Below, in pieces: positions 1 through 7,629 of a DNA stretch of 22,043 nt. Positions within the stretch are counted from its first letter, which is position 1. Each line of letters begins with the position of its first letter. The translations under genes and the position numbers were made by a program. This stretch comes from Methanosarcina sp. (GTDB lineage Archaea; Halobacteriota; Methanosarcinia; Methanosarcinales; Methanosarcinaceae), in NCBI GenBank assembly GCA_013331265.1, contig DUGS01000003.1, positions 1-22,043 of the forward strand. Direction: 5' to 3'. The notes below the pieces were generated by a model, which saw only the letters and a list, made by a program, of their open reading frames with translations, was not told the DNA's origin and ran no database searches.

Positions 1-13
1 TTCTAAAAAGAAG

Positions 14-47
14 GTAGCAGAGATAGTCTAAGTAGCAGAGATAGTCT
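14..47. repeat. 18-bp-period tandem direct repeat
   Basis: The 16-mer GTAGCAGAGATAGTCT occurs at 14-29 and again at 32-47, with a 2-base spacer. It lies in non-coding DNA downstream of the truncated membrane-protein gene. No function is visible; it looks like a slippage duplication. Confidence 0.85.
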
Positions 48-88
48 GAGATGTAAAGGTTTAAGGAACTAAAACAATTTGGCAAGAG

Positions 89-127
89 ATCATAGGCTAT
101 TGGTTAAAAATCATAGGCTATTGGTTA
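89..127. repeat. 18-bp direct repeat, 21-bp period
   Basis: ATCATAGGCTATTGGTTA is present exactly at 89-106 and at 110-127, separated by three A's. It is non-coding and sits just beyond the terminator hairpin at 152-179. No function is evident. Confidence 0.85.
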
Positions 128-144
128 GCCCCCAAATTGATTGA

Positions 145-179
145 AAAATGAAGAGAGATTCCAATTTAGAGATCTCTCT
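145..179 (-). terminator. intrinsic-type terminator for the truncated minus-strand gene
   Basis: AGAGAGAT (152-159) and ATCTCTCT (172-179) form a perfect 8-bp stem with a 12-base loop. Read on the minus strand, the stem is followed by a T-rich stretch (TCATTTTT). It lies just after the stop codon of the membrane-protein fragment at 197-199. That placement supports both calls. Confidence 0.5.
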
Positions 180-196
180 ACGAAAACCGAAATTTT

Positions 197-378
197 TCAA
201 TTATTCGCCTTATTTTTTCCAAAGATATAGCCAAAGGGTATGGATATCATGTCCCCTATAACATAGCTAAGAAATATCGCAGCGAACACATATCCATGGA
301 CCGGGAACTGCCCTTTTACTGCTAGAGGCAGAGCGACCCCTGCAACCCGGATTATCTTATAAGACAGATAAGACAGCT
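197..378 (-). pseudogene. 3' fragment of a membrane-protein gene, truncated at the mobile-element end
   Basis: The minus strand is open from the tnpB relic boundary to a TGA at 197-199, giving about 60 codons. The translation is strongly hydrophobic, with stretches such as VAGVALPLAVKG and VFAAIFLSYVIGDMISIPFG, then a short polar tail GKNKANN. This reads like the last two membrane segments of a multipass protein. There is no start codon at the left-hand side of the relic. A terminator-like hairpin follows the stop. The family is not recognised. An open stretch this short can arise by chance, but its composition, position and terminator argue for a genuine gene tail cut off by element insertion. 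Confidence 0.45.
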
Positions 379-393
379 GTGAACTACCTCACG
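379..393 (-). mobile_element. putative right end of the tnpB element
   Basis: Only five bases (TTCAC) separate the tnpB stop from the start of sequence that reads as another gene. GTGA and TCAC arms here can form a small hairpin (GTGAACTACCTCAC on the plus strand). IS605-family right ends are typically compact and structured and lie just after the tnpB stop. The exact cleavage point cannot be set from this window. Confidence 0.4.
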
Positions 394-605
394 CTAAACT
401 GTGTGGCTTCCTGGTTCATCCCTCTCTCTTTTGAGAGCAAGTCCCCAGGCTCTTCCCTGCGTTCCGCAGGTGTCAAGTTGTTATAAGATTTTGATCAAGG
501 AGAGAGAATTTTTTGATATTTATTGCAGCATTGATATCTCTATCATGCGGAGTCTTGCAATCAGGGCTACACACTTAAAATATAATTTGAGTACGAGAAA
601 TAGTC
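379..605 (-). pseudogene. decayed C-terminal end of an IS605-family TnpB (RNA-guided nuclease-like transposon protein)
   Basis: On the minus strand around 508-565 one frame reads CSPDCKTPHDRDINAAINI. This is the hallmark C-terminal zinc-ribbon and HDRDxNAAxNI motif of TnpB/OrfB proteins, including the RuvC-III aspartate. The frame then reaches a stop at about 476. A shifted frame continues as TPAERREEPGDLLSKERGMN and ends at a TAG at 384-386. A second disruption lies just upstream of the zinc ribbon, where an in-frame TAA occurs. The catalytic core and N-terminus are missing, so this is an inactive relic. The DNA from about 379 to 500 corresponds to where TnpB elements carry their right end and the overlapping guide-RNA scaffold. 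The element boundary at 379 is inferred. Confidence 0.75.
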
Positions 606-896
606 GTATTTTACTTAAACAGTCCTAGTTTTGAATCAAAGATAGTAAGTAGCAAAAGTCAGAAGGAATTTTGCTTGTAGAATTATATATTGAGGGGATA
701 GTCTAGTTATTTATAGGATGTGTAATTAATAATAATATAATTTACATTTAAAGAAATGTAATATTATTAATTCTGAATTATCTAATAAAGTTAGTAAGTG
801 AAACAGTAATAATAGAGTGGGAAAGTAGAACAGTAATATAAGATGTATAAGATGTACATTAGCTTTTGAAAATAGAAGCTATGTGGGGGAAGATAA
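606..896. other. AT-rich intergenic region with an imperfect inverted repeat
   Basis: No gene is visible here. An interrupted dyad lies at 724-772: AATTAATAAT plus TTACATTT on the left match AAATGTAA plus ATTATTAATT on the right, with a few extra bases in the left arm. The stretch probably holds the promoter of the surface protein gene at 897. The dyad could be an operator or a structured leader. A purine-rich GTGGGGGAAG run at 881-890 precedes the ATG and is the likely ribosome-binding site. Confidence 0.4.
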
Positions 897-3167
897 ATGG
901 GAAACCAGGGAAAGTTACATTCAATAGCTTTAGCTTCAATAGCTTTAGCTTTTGTATTTCTAATTTTAATCTCAGCAGCAGCATCCGCGCAGGTGACCAG
1001 AATTGGAAAAGGGTCTGATCCTGCTATTTATGGCAGTAAAGTGGTCTGGACAGATGACGGGGTTATCCGTGTTTATGACCTGAACGCTAAAACATATACT
1101 ACAGTTGACTCTTCTGCAGCGTCATATCCAGCTATTTATGATAACAAATTAGTGTGGCACGACGAGAGTAGCGGGACACCGAGACTTACTGTATATGATA
1201 TTGAAACTACTGCAAGGTCTTACATTACAAAAGATGTGGACAGCAGCAGTGTCCCATACATCTACGGTAATAGAATAGTGTGGAGTGCAAACTACAATGA
1301 ATCAAATTATAATTACAACGTATATATGAGGGATATTTCAACTTCCGAACAGATTAAAATTGCAGATGGAAACAGTCCTGACATATATAAAACAAAGATA
1401 ACATACGGTTATGAGGACGAAAATGGGAGAACCATAGTTGTTTACGATATTGATACTAAGGAAACTATAAATGTACACTCTTCTAGCCAGATATTTAATC
1501 CCCATATATATGGTAATAAAGTGATATGGTCAGACTTCTATTCCAGGGATGGATTTATTCAAATGTATGACCTTGTTACCAAAGAAACCATAGATGTTAC
1601 CAGTGATAATACAGGTAATACTTTATATGGGTCTGATACCGTTGATGCCGGAGATGACACAGGTACTCATATTGACATAAACGGGAACAAAATCGTATAT
1701 TCAAAATCTGGCAATGACCAGTTTGGTTATGCGGGGGTATACGTTTATGATATTCCTTCAGCAAAAAGCACTCCTGTCTATATTTACCCAAAACAGACTT
1801 ACACAACACCTGATATATACAATGATAATATTGTATGGGGGATAGACAGTAACCGTGGTGTGAGTACTGTCAATGATAACGGTATCTATGTGAGTAATCT
1901 TTCTGCAAAAGATATCTTCCCGCCAGTAGCTACATTTACTGCCAACGTGACTTCCGGAACTCCACCTTTAGTTGTGTTATTTACTGCCAGCGGTATTGAT
2001 GAAGTTTCAGCTTCATGGCTCTGGGATTTTGGGGACGGAATTACCTCTAAAAATGAAATGAATGCAACGCACACATTTACGAAACCCGGCACATACGGCG
2101 TTACTCTAAAGGTGACCAGTGCCACCAGCAATATTTCTATAAGTAAAGCGGGTTACATCAAAGTCACTAATTCGACCACTCCAGATCTGGGAACTCCGGT
2201 TGTAAACTTCAGTAGCAGCGTTACCGAGGGGTATGCCCCCCTGGAAGTACAGTTTTATGATATTTCCCAGAATGCAATATCAAGGGTATGGGACTTTGAT
2301 AACGACGGAAAACCCGACTCCAATGACCCGAATCCTGTTCACATATATACAGATCCAGGGACGTATTTTGTCAACCTCACAATAAGAAATGCAAATGGAA
2401 CCTACTCAATGGTTACTACGATAAATGTAATGGAAAGCAGCTCCAGCGACGGTAGCAGATCAGGTGGAGGAAATAGCCACAGCAGTAGTAGCAGCGGTGG
2501 TGGTGGAGGCTCTCCCGAACCTGCAAGAAACATTGATTCGAAGGAACTCTGCCAGGTCTTCATCTCTAACGGAAAAGAAGTAAAGTTTGATTTCAAAAAG
2601 AACGCAACATGTGTTGTTTACGCGAGTTTTGATGCAAAAAAGACCCTGGGCAAAACAACAACCGTCACCGAAATGTTGAAAGGAAAATCTGCTCTCGTTT
2701 CCGAAATGCCTTCCGGAGAGGTCTACAAATCGTTTAACATATGGGTTGGAAACGGCGGAATTGCAACCTCAAAGAACATTGAAAACCCTTCAGTCTGCTT
2801 CAGGGTTGAAAAGTCCTGGGTGCAGGAAAAGGACATAGATCAGGATTCCATTGCACTGAATACATACAGTGATGAGAAATGGGAACAACTGCCAGTAAAT
2901 CTGGATGAGGAAGATGACAAATTCCTGTATTTCACAGCCGAAACTCCGGGATTTGCTTCATTTGCTATTACAGGGAAAGCAAAAAGCACTGATGGAGAAA
3001 CCGAAACTGGAGCAAATATGGGATCCGAAGCCAGGGCAGCTGATGAAACGGATACTGAGGGCAAAGGACCTGAATCAGGAACTGGCCCGAGTATGAGCAC
3101 GCCTGGCTTTAAAGTTATTTATGGGTTAGCCGGATTGTTTGCAGTGTTCCTGTATAGAAGAAAGTAA
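897..3167 (+). CDS. secreted beta-propeller/PKD surface protein with PGF-pre-PGF domain and PGF-CTERM anchor
   Basis: This is a 756-residue envelope protein. Residues 1-31 form a Sec signal peptide with a long hydrophobic core and an ASA cleavage site. Residues about 32-335 hold repeated blades of the type IYGxKxVWxD...YDL, a TolB-like propeller. Two PKD domains follow (about 339-427 and 432-512), each with a WDFxxDG-type core. A Ser/Gly-rich linker (about 514-541) leads to a Cys-containing domain (about 545-700) matching the PGF-pre-PGF family. The end is TPGF (735-738), a hydrophobic helix and RRK, the PGF-CTERM signal processed by archaeosortase. The protein is therefore probably lipid-anchored at the cell surface or S-layer. 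Its function (adhesion or S-layer scaffolding) is inferred from the domains. A terminator follows. The next gene is a paralogue without the anchor. Confidence 0.93.
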   Translation: MGNQGKLHSIALASIALAFVFLILISAAASAQVTRIGKGSDPAIYGSKVVWTDDGVIRVYDLNAKTYTTVDSSAASYPAIYDNKLVWHDESSGTPRLTVYDIETTARSYITKDVDSSSVPYIYGNRIVWSANYNESNYNYNVYMRDISTSEQIKIADGNSPDIYKTKITYGYEDENGRTIVVYDIDTKETINVHSSSQIFNPHIYGNKVIWSDFYSRDGFIQMYDLVTKETIDVTSDNTGNTLYGSDTVDAGDDTGTHIDINGNKIVYSKSGNDQFGYAGVYVYDIPSAKSTPVYIYPKQTYTTPDIYNDNIVWGIDSNRGVSTVNDNGIYVSNLSAKDIFPPVATFTANVTSGTPPLVVLFTASGIDEVSASWLWDFGDGITSKNEMNATHTFTKPGTYGVTLKVTSATSNISISKAGYIKVTNSTTPDLGTPVVNFSSSVTEGYAPLEVQFYDISQNAISRVWDFDNDGKPDSNDPNPVHIYTDPGTYFVNLTIRNANGTYSMVTTINVMESSSSDGSRSGGGNSHSSSSSGGGGGSPEPARNIDSKELCQVFISNGKEVKFDFKKNATCVVYASFDAKKTLGKTTTVTEMLKGKSALVSEMPSGEVYKSFNIWVGNGGIATSKNIENPSVCFRVEKSWVQEKDIDQDSIALNTYSDEKWEQLPVNLDEEDDKFLYFTAETPGFASFAITGKAKSTDGETETGANMGSEARAADETDTEGKGPESGTGPSMSTPGFKVIYGLAGLFAVFLYRRK
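920..949. repeat. 15-bp tandem duplication inside the signal peptide
   Basis: TTCAATAGCTTTAGC occurs exactly at 920-934 and 935-949. It is in frame and doubles the peptide SIALA within the hydrophobic core, giving SIALASIALA. The paralogue at 3561 has only one SI-LLA-like unit before the same AFVFLILIS run. Confidence 0.9.
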
Positions 3168-3214
3168 AAAGAAGATAAAGTAAAAAAGTGAAGTACCGGA
3201 TTCGATATGAAAAA

Positions 3215-3244
3215 AGAGGGAAATTAATCCCTCTCATTTTTTTC
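3215..3244 (+). terminator. intrinsic-type terminator after the first PKD gene
   Basis: AGAGGGA (3215-3221) and TCCCTCT (3228-3234) form a 7-bp stem with a 6-base loop, followed by a run of T's (3237-3243). It is placed 48 bases after the stop at 3167. Confidence 0.7.
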
Positions 3245-3560
3245 TTGTTTTTCAGCTATTTCCTGACTTTTTAGCTCTTTTTTATCTAATTTAATTCAAT
3301 ATTATACCATTCAGCTAAAAAAAATCTTGAATTCAACTATTTTTACTTCGCTGGCTACTAAAAAAATTAACATTAAACCTGATTATTTCTATATTTACTA
3401 AGTCGACTTTTGTTTGAACAGCGTTTATCATGAGAAAAAAGCAGAATAAATTAATTAAAATACATTAAAATAAATAATTACCTATCATTATTATAGTAAA
3501 GCTCTAAACTATTTGAGCTATACAAATAACACATTCGAGATAGGCATCTGGGGAAGGGGA
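3245..3560. other. intergenic region between the two PKD genes, with a degenerate tadC-tail copy
   Basis: This stretch holds the terminator T-tract, then a 42-bp segment (3290-3331) closely resembling 5675-5717, which covers the last codons of the downstream tadC-like gene. It ends in an AT-rich promoter-like area; the TATA-like run around 3465-3482 is the best box A candidate. No intact gene is seen. A GGGGAAGGGGA run directly precedes the ATG at 3561. Confidence 0.5.
3290..3331 (-). pseudogene. remnant of the 3' end of the TadC/GspF-like gene
   Basis: The segment aligns with 5675-5717 over about 42 positions with roughly 80% identity and one gap. Most differences are C/T transitions. In the functional copy this DNA encodes the final residues (IFSGMV, then stop) and the bases just after. 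Here the same frame reads IFFS, then a stop, then MV. Its position immediately 3' of a PKD gene mirrors the arrangement at 5648-5717, so it is best read as a leftover from duplication of the PKD gene with its downstream flank. Confidence 0.55.
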
Positions 3561-5648
3561 ATGATAAGCAGACACTTTTCTATTTTGTTAGCTTTTGTTT
3601 TTTTGATTTTGATTTCAACAATTGTATCCGCTGGACAGGAGATTCGGATTACATCATATGGCGAGAGGGGTTTTAATCCTGCTATTTATGATGATAAAGT
3701 TGTCTGGACGGATGATATTTTTTCTGGGAATATCTATATGCGAGATTTATCTACAGGCAAAAAGAAGAAAATAACAGATCAACCGTGTTCATTACCTGCT
3801 ATTTACGGTGACAGAATAGTGTGGGTGCGTTCAGGAAGTATCTACCTGTACAATATTTCTTCCGGCACTGAAACCCGGATTGCAACTGCCGATTCGGCAA
3901 ATAGGAGACAAATAGAATATCTGGGCATTTATGGCGACAAGGTAGTATGGGAAGACAATCGAAATAGAAATTATAGCAGTGAAAACTGGAATATCTATGT
4001 TTACGACCTCTCCACTTCCAGGGAAACTCGGATCACGTCAACACCAATTGATAGCACTTTTGCAACTGAGGTTGCTATCTACGGAGACAAAACAGTCTGG
4101 CGGGGTGACTGCATTGACAATGAGAACAGAGTGAACGACATCTACATGTATGACCTCTCCACTTCCACTCAAACTCAAATCACTACAAACGGATCTGCAT
4201 GGGATCTTGAAATTTACGAAGACAGGATTGCATATACGGATAGTCGAAGTGGAAGACCCAATATTTATCTGTATAATATTTCTACCTCCACGGAAATTCA
4301 AATAACTACCAGTGGATCAGACTATTCAATTTCTGGTATCTACGGGGACAGGATAGTGTGGCAGGATAATCGCAACGGAAACTGGGACATCTATATGTAT
4401 GATCTTTCCACTTCCATGGAAACTCAGCTAACAACTGATAAATCAGACCAGAAGAAGCCTACTATCTACGGGGACAGGATAGTGTGGCAGGATTATCGTA
4501 ACACTGATCCAAACGAATACTATTGCGAGATCTATATGTATGATTTTTCGGATAAACCTGTAGTCCCGTTCGCTTCTTTTACCAACAATGTAACATCCGG
4601 GTCTGGAAACGTACCATTAACAGTATTATTCACCGATACCAGCACCGGTGGAGAGCCAGCATCCTGGTACTGGGATTTCGGAGACGGCATTACTTCAAAA
4701 CATGCTCAAACGGCTACACACACATTCACGAAAACAGGAACATATGACGTCAGTCTGACAGTAACCAATTCCGCAGGCAGCAGTACGGTGAAAAAATCAG
4801 ATTGTATTACTGTCACTCCTCCACAGGCACCTGTAGCAGACTTTTTTTCTCCGAGGGTAGAGCAGGTAAAAAGTTTTGGAGGAGGAATTTTCGTAAATGA
4901 AACTTTATTGTTTATGGACAACAGTACAGGATCACCCACATCATGGTTCTGGGACTTTGGAGACGGTGCCACTTCAACATCCCAGAATCCAGCACATACG
5001 TACAATGCTATGGGTGGATACACTGTCAATTTAACTGTAACTAATTCTATTGGCGGCAGTACAAAAGGCACTTATGGTTATGTACTCGTTGGAATTATTG
5101 ACGAGTCTGCATCTCCTGCACATTTCTCATCCAATATAACAAATGGCAGTGCACCACTTACAGTTATATTTCATGACGATGATGCAGATATAATAGACCC
5201 AATCTGGCGTGAATGGGACTTTGGCGATGGTGTTACTCAGTTTTATAGGGTCGATTATAATGAGTCTGCAACACCATATGCAACACATACCTATGAAAAA
5301 CCTGGTAAATATACTGTTACATTATATCTGGACAACCGCGGCGGGAAGTCCATAATAACAAAATACAATTATATCACGGTCACAGGCCCTAATGTGCCAT
5401 TGGCAGATTTCTCTGCGAATGTCATTTCAGGTCGAGCACCTTTAGTTGTATTATTCACTGATACCAGCACTGGCCAGGCCCCTACTTCCTGGCTCTGGGA
5501 TTTTGGTGACGGTATTCATTCAAAACATGCCATGAATGCAACTCACACGTTTACTAACCCTGGTATATACGACGTTACTTTAACAGTGTCATGCAAAGCA
5601 GGTAATAATAAAATTAAAAAGTCGAACTATATCAATGTCACAGCTTGA
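3561..5648 (+). CDS. secreted beta-propeller protein with four PKD domains, no C-terminal anchor
   Basis: This is a 695-residue surface or secreted protein. I chose the ATG at 3561 over an in-frame TTG at 3513, because the signal peptide then begins correctly (MISRHFSILLAFVFLILIS, cut after VSA) and a purine-rich GGGGAAGGGGA precedes it. Propeller blades with the motif IYGDRIVWxDxR...IYMYDLST fill about residues 25-330. Four PKD domains follow at about 333-417, 420-513, 516-609 and 610-694, each with a WDFGDG core. The protein stops right after the last PKD domain, with no Ser/Gly linker, no PGF-pre-PGF domain and no PGF-CTERM helix, unlike its upstream paralogue. It is therefore presumably released, or held by protein-protein contacts. 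Its role in adhesion or in the S-layer is inferred. Confidence 0.92.
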   Translation: MISRHFSILLAFVFLILISTIVSAGQEIRITSYGERGFNPAIYDDKVVWTDDIFSGNIYMRDLSTGKKKKITDQPCSLPAIYGDRIVWVRSGSIYLYNISSGTETRIATADSANRRQIEYLGIYGDKVVWEDNRNRNYSSENWNIYVYDLSTSRETRITSTPIDSTFATEVAIYGDKTVWRGDCIDNENRVNDIYMYDLSTSTQTQITTNGSAWDLEIYEDRIAYTDSRSGRPNIYLYNISTSTEIQITTSGSDYSISGIYGDRIVWQDNRNGNWDIYMYDLSTSMETQLTTDKSDQKKPTIYGDRIVWQDYRNTDPNEYYCEIYMYDFSDKPVVPFASFTNNVTSGSGNVPLTVLFTDTSTGGEPASWYWDFGDGITSKHAQTATHTFTKTGTYDVSLTVTNSAGSSTVKKSDCITVTPPQAPVADFFSPRVEQVKSFGGGIFVNETLLFMDNSTGSPTSWFWDFGDGATSTSQNPAHTYNAMGGYTVNLTVTNSIGGSTKGTYGYVLVGIIDESASPAHFSSNITNGSAPLTVIFHDDDADIIDPIWREWDFGDGVTQFYRVDYNESATPYATHTYEKPGKYTVTLYLDNRGGKSIITKYNYITVTGPNVPLADFSANVISGRAPLVVLFTDTSTGQAPTSWLWDFGDGIHSKHAMNATHTFTNPGIYDVTLTVSCKAGNNKIKKSNYINVTA
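4337..4493 (+). repeat. exact 31-bp intragenic repeats in adjacent propeller blades
   Basis: An identical 31-base stretch occurs at 4337-4367 and 4463-4493, exactly 126 bases (42 codons) apart. It encodes the blade motif IYGDRIVWQD. The pair could recombine to add or remove one blade in frame. Confidence 0.85.
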
Positions 5649-5686
5649 AATCTCAAGGATTACCTGCTGGAAACTTTAACTCAACA

Positions 5687-6607
5687 TCATACCATCCCGC
5701 TAAAAATAACCCTTGAAGCAGCAGCTGATACCGCAAAGACAATTACAGTAACCGGGAGCATACAGGCCAGGTCGTACTTCAACTGCTCCTTTTCTCCTCC
5801 ATATTCTATAGCTCCTGCAAAACGGGTAAGGATCGCACTGATAAGGACAATGTAAACCCCTATCGCAAGCAAAAACTGGTCCGGAGGGATGGACTGAGAA
5901 AAAGTTTCAGGACTGATCTCTACGGGCATCCCGGAAAGGTCTGCAGGCACCCTGCTCACCCTTTCTGCTACCTGGTTAAGGATTTTTGTAATAACCTCAG
6001 AAAGGGCAAGGGTAATTCCTGCAATAAGTGGCGCAAAAATCGCAGCAGTAGTACGCATTGTTGAGGTGACGTCATAAAGGGAACGCCGGATGCGCTCTTC
6101 TACGGCACTGAGTTCTTTTAAGTGGTCTGCAAGCTTGATAATCGAAGCCCCTGCAGCTTCATGGTTTTTGTGGACGCTTTCCGTAAAGAGGAGCATGGTG
6201 TTTCTTATCCTCTCGGAATATACGTGCCTGAAAGCCCCGAATTCTTCATCAAAAACGGCGTCTTTAAGATTTGTCCTCATGCTGAGCAGGTTCATGGAAA
6301 TACCCTCATAGGCCTCCCCTATTTTTGAGCCTTCCATGGTCCTGGCAGTATGGGCAAAGGCTTCTTCAGGTGCTTTTCCTTCCGAAATCCTTCTGCCCAG
6401 CACAAAGAGAGAATCTGCAAACTCCTGCTCCATCTGTTTTATCCTGTCTCTTATTTTCTTATACGGGAGAGATGAGTAATAGAGGTAGATTGAAAGCCCC
6501 GCAGTCCCGCCTACAACCAGAGGAAGGGCTGGAAGGAGATACCCTCCAAGAGGAGTTGTAGACACTATTCCGCCGGGGTTTCCAGAAGCCAGAAGGAGAT
6601 ATCCCAC
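5687..6607 (-). CDS. TadC/GspF-type pilus assembly membrane protein, second of a pair
   Basis: This polytopic inner-membrane platform protein has one type II secretion F domain (about residues 45-175). Predicted membrane helices are at about 22-44, 187-207, 244-262 and 281-302. The cytoplasmic domain carries typical FADSL...GRRISEGKAPEEAF and LLFTESVHKNHEAAG segments. In archaeal pilus machines such proteins bind the ATPase and the pilin strand. The reading frame can start at GTG 6607, giving 306 residues and a 43-base overlap with the preceding gene. A GTG at 6565 overlaps the preceding stop as TAGTG and gives 292 residues. Either implies translational coupling. Archaellum-type FlaJ proteins carry two F domains in one chain; here they are on two genes. 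The 3' end converges with the PKD gene, leaving 38 bases between stops. Confidence 0.82.
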   Translation of the reverse strand: MGYLLLASGNPGGIVSTTPLGGYLLPALPLVVGGTAGLSIYLYYSSLPYKKIRDRIKQMEQEFADSLFVLGRRISEGKAPEEAFAHTARTMEGSKIGEAYEGISMNLLSMRTNLKDAVFDEEFGAFRHVYSERIRNTMLLFTESVHKNHEAAGASIIKLADHLKELSAVEERIRRSLYDVTSTMRTTAAIFAPLIAGITLALSEVITKILNQVAERVSRVPADLSGMPVEISPETFSQSIPPDQFLLAIGVYIVLISAILTRFAGAIEYGGEKEQLKYDLACMLPVTVIVFAVSAAASRVIFSGMV

Positions 6608-7617
6608 GTCAGGATGCAGACCAAGGTCCCGGTGAGTATGGCAAACCGCTTCTTCTGCCTTATATCTGCAAGGTCAGGATGGGTATCCGGAATTTGCCTG
6701 GGAATAAAAGCAACAGGCCTCTGCATCAGGATATACTCTGAGTAGACTGCTGCAAGGAACGGAAAAACAAAGTCATAGAGAAGGACGAGGTCAGTAATCT
6801 CGGGTTTCATCCCTACAACCGTTACAGCAGGCAGGAGAGCGACAAGGGCAAGTGGGATCAGGATAAATATCGAGTACAGAACATAGCTGGGGGTTTTCAG
6901 TTTTTCGGCAAAAGATTCCATCAGGCTTTCAGTCCCTTCAAGGCTGATATCAAGAGCTCGGTTCAGGGTAATGACCCTCTGGGCTTCATCTGGTTCTGCC
7001 GTGGAGCTCTTGATCAGGTGCAGGGAACGTTTGAAGTATTCGCTATTTCTGCCCCACAGGTCGGCAAAAGAGAGGAGAGCGTCATCCATGCTGCTGTAGA
7101 GCCTCAGGTTCAGGTCCCAGGCCAGCTTTTTCAAGTCCGTGGCAAGCGGCCTCTCAGAGTTCCGGGCTGCAAAAAGGACAGCGTGTTCAAGGTTTGGGAC
7201 CAGCTTCATTGACATGATGATATAGCTCAGGATTTCCGGGATATCTCCAAGGGAGGATATTTTCATAAAGCCTGCTTTTATCTTCACATACTCACTCAGG
7301 TAACATAGAACTATCAGTGGGATAATAAATGTCAGGATTCCCATGATGAAAAGAGTCCTGTGGTCGAAACTTCTGGAAAAAAGCAGGAAAAGGTCTATTC
7401 CGAGCAGCAGAATTAAAGTCACAAATGTGCCCACGTAAGAAAACAGTACAGTCTCAAAGGCTTCCAGGTCAAATCCCGTAAACCTGAGGGCATTCCTGTA
7501 CTCAGGACTCACGCTTTTTTCACATTTCCTGCTGAAGGATTGAGGGTCCGGGACAGCCCATCCCCACTGCTTTACCGTGGATTTACAGGCTCTTACGTAC
7601 CAGCTGCTTTCTTCCAT
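6565..7617 (-). CDS. TadB/GspF-type pilus assembly membrane protein, first of a pair
   Basis: This 350-residue polytopic protein has predicted membrane helices at about 57-81, 89-108, 246-267, 275-297 and 325-344. A cytoplasmic type II secretion F-like domain lies between helices two and three (about 120-245), containing SLGDIPEILSYIIMSMKLVP and LNRALDISLEGTESLMESFAEKL. The fold and the order of helices match archaeal TadC/FlaJ-like platform proteins, which couple a hexameric ATPase to pilin insertion and extraction. The ATG at 7617 is supported by a GAGGAG ribosome-binding site that overlaps the stop of the ATPase gene 12 bases upstream. Its own stop overlaps the next F-type gene, so the two are probably made in fixed ratio and act as a heteromeric platform. 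Confidence 0.83.
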   Translation of the reverse strand: MEESSWYVRACKSTVKQWGWAVPDPQSFSRKCEKSVSPEYRNALRFTGFDLEAFETVLFSYVGTFVTLILLLGIDLFLLFSRSFDHRTLFIMGILTFIIPLIVLCYLSEYVKIKAGFMKISSLGDIPEILSYIIMSMKLVPNLEHAVLFAARNSERPLATDLKKLAWDLNLRLYSSMDDALLSFADLWGRNSEYFKRSLHLIKSSTAEPDEAQRVITLNRALDISLEGTESLMESFAEKLKTPSYVLYSIFILIPLALVALLPAVTVVGMKPEITDLVLLYDFVFPFLAAVYSEYILMQRPVAFIPRQIPDTHPDLADIRQKKRFAILTGTLVCILTWDISFWLLETPAE

Positions 7618-7629
7618 TTTCCCGACTCC

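Noticed and set aside
14..127. Possible CRISPR-like array from the two repeat pairs near the left edge
   Set aside because: There are only two units each, with spacers of 2-3 bases and no cas genes. These are simple duplications.
240..297. ATGGATAT/ATATCCAT inverted pair
   Set aside because: It is eight bases with a 42-base loop inside the membrane-protein fragment, compatible with chance.
401..628. 75-codon plus-strand open frame
   Set aside because: It runs antisense over the tnpB relic, has no ribosome-binding site, and its peptide has no domain-like features.
3513..3560. TTG start extending the second PKD protein by 16 residues
   Set aside because: It would bury the signal peptide behind a polar extension. 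The ATG at 3561 has a purine-rich site and a proper N-region.
4706..5071. 121-codon minus-strand open frame in the PKD region
   Set aside because: It is antisense to PKD repeats. The repeat composition keeps the opposite frame free of stops.
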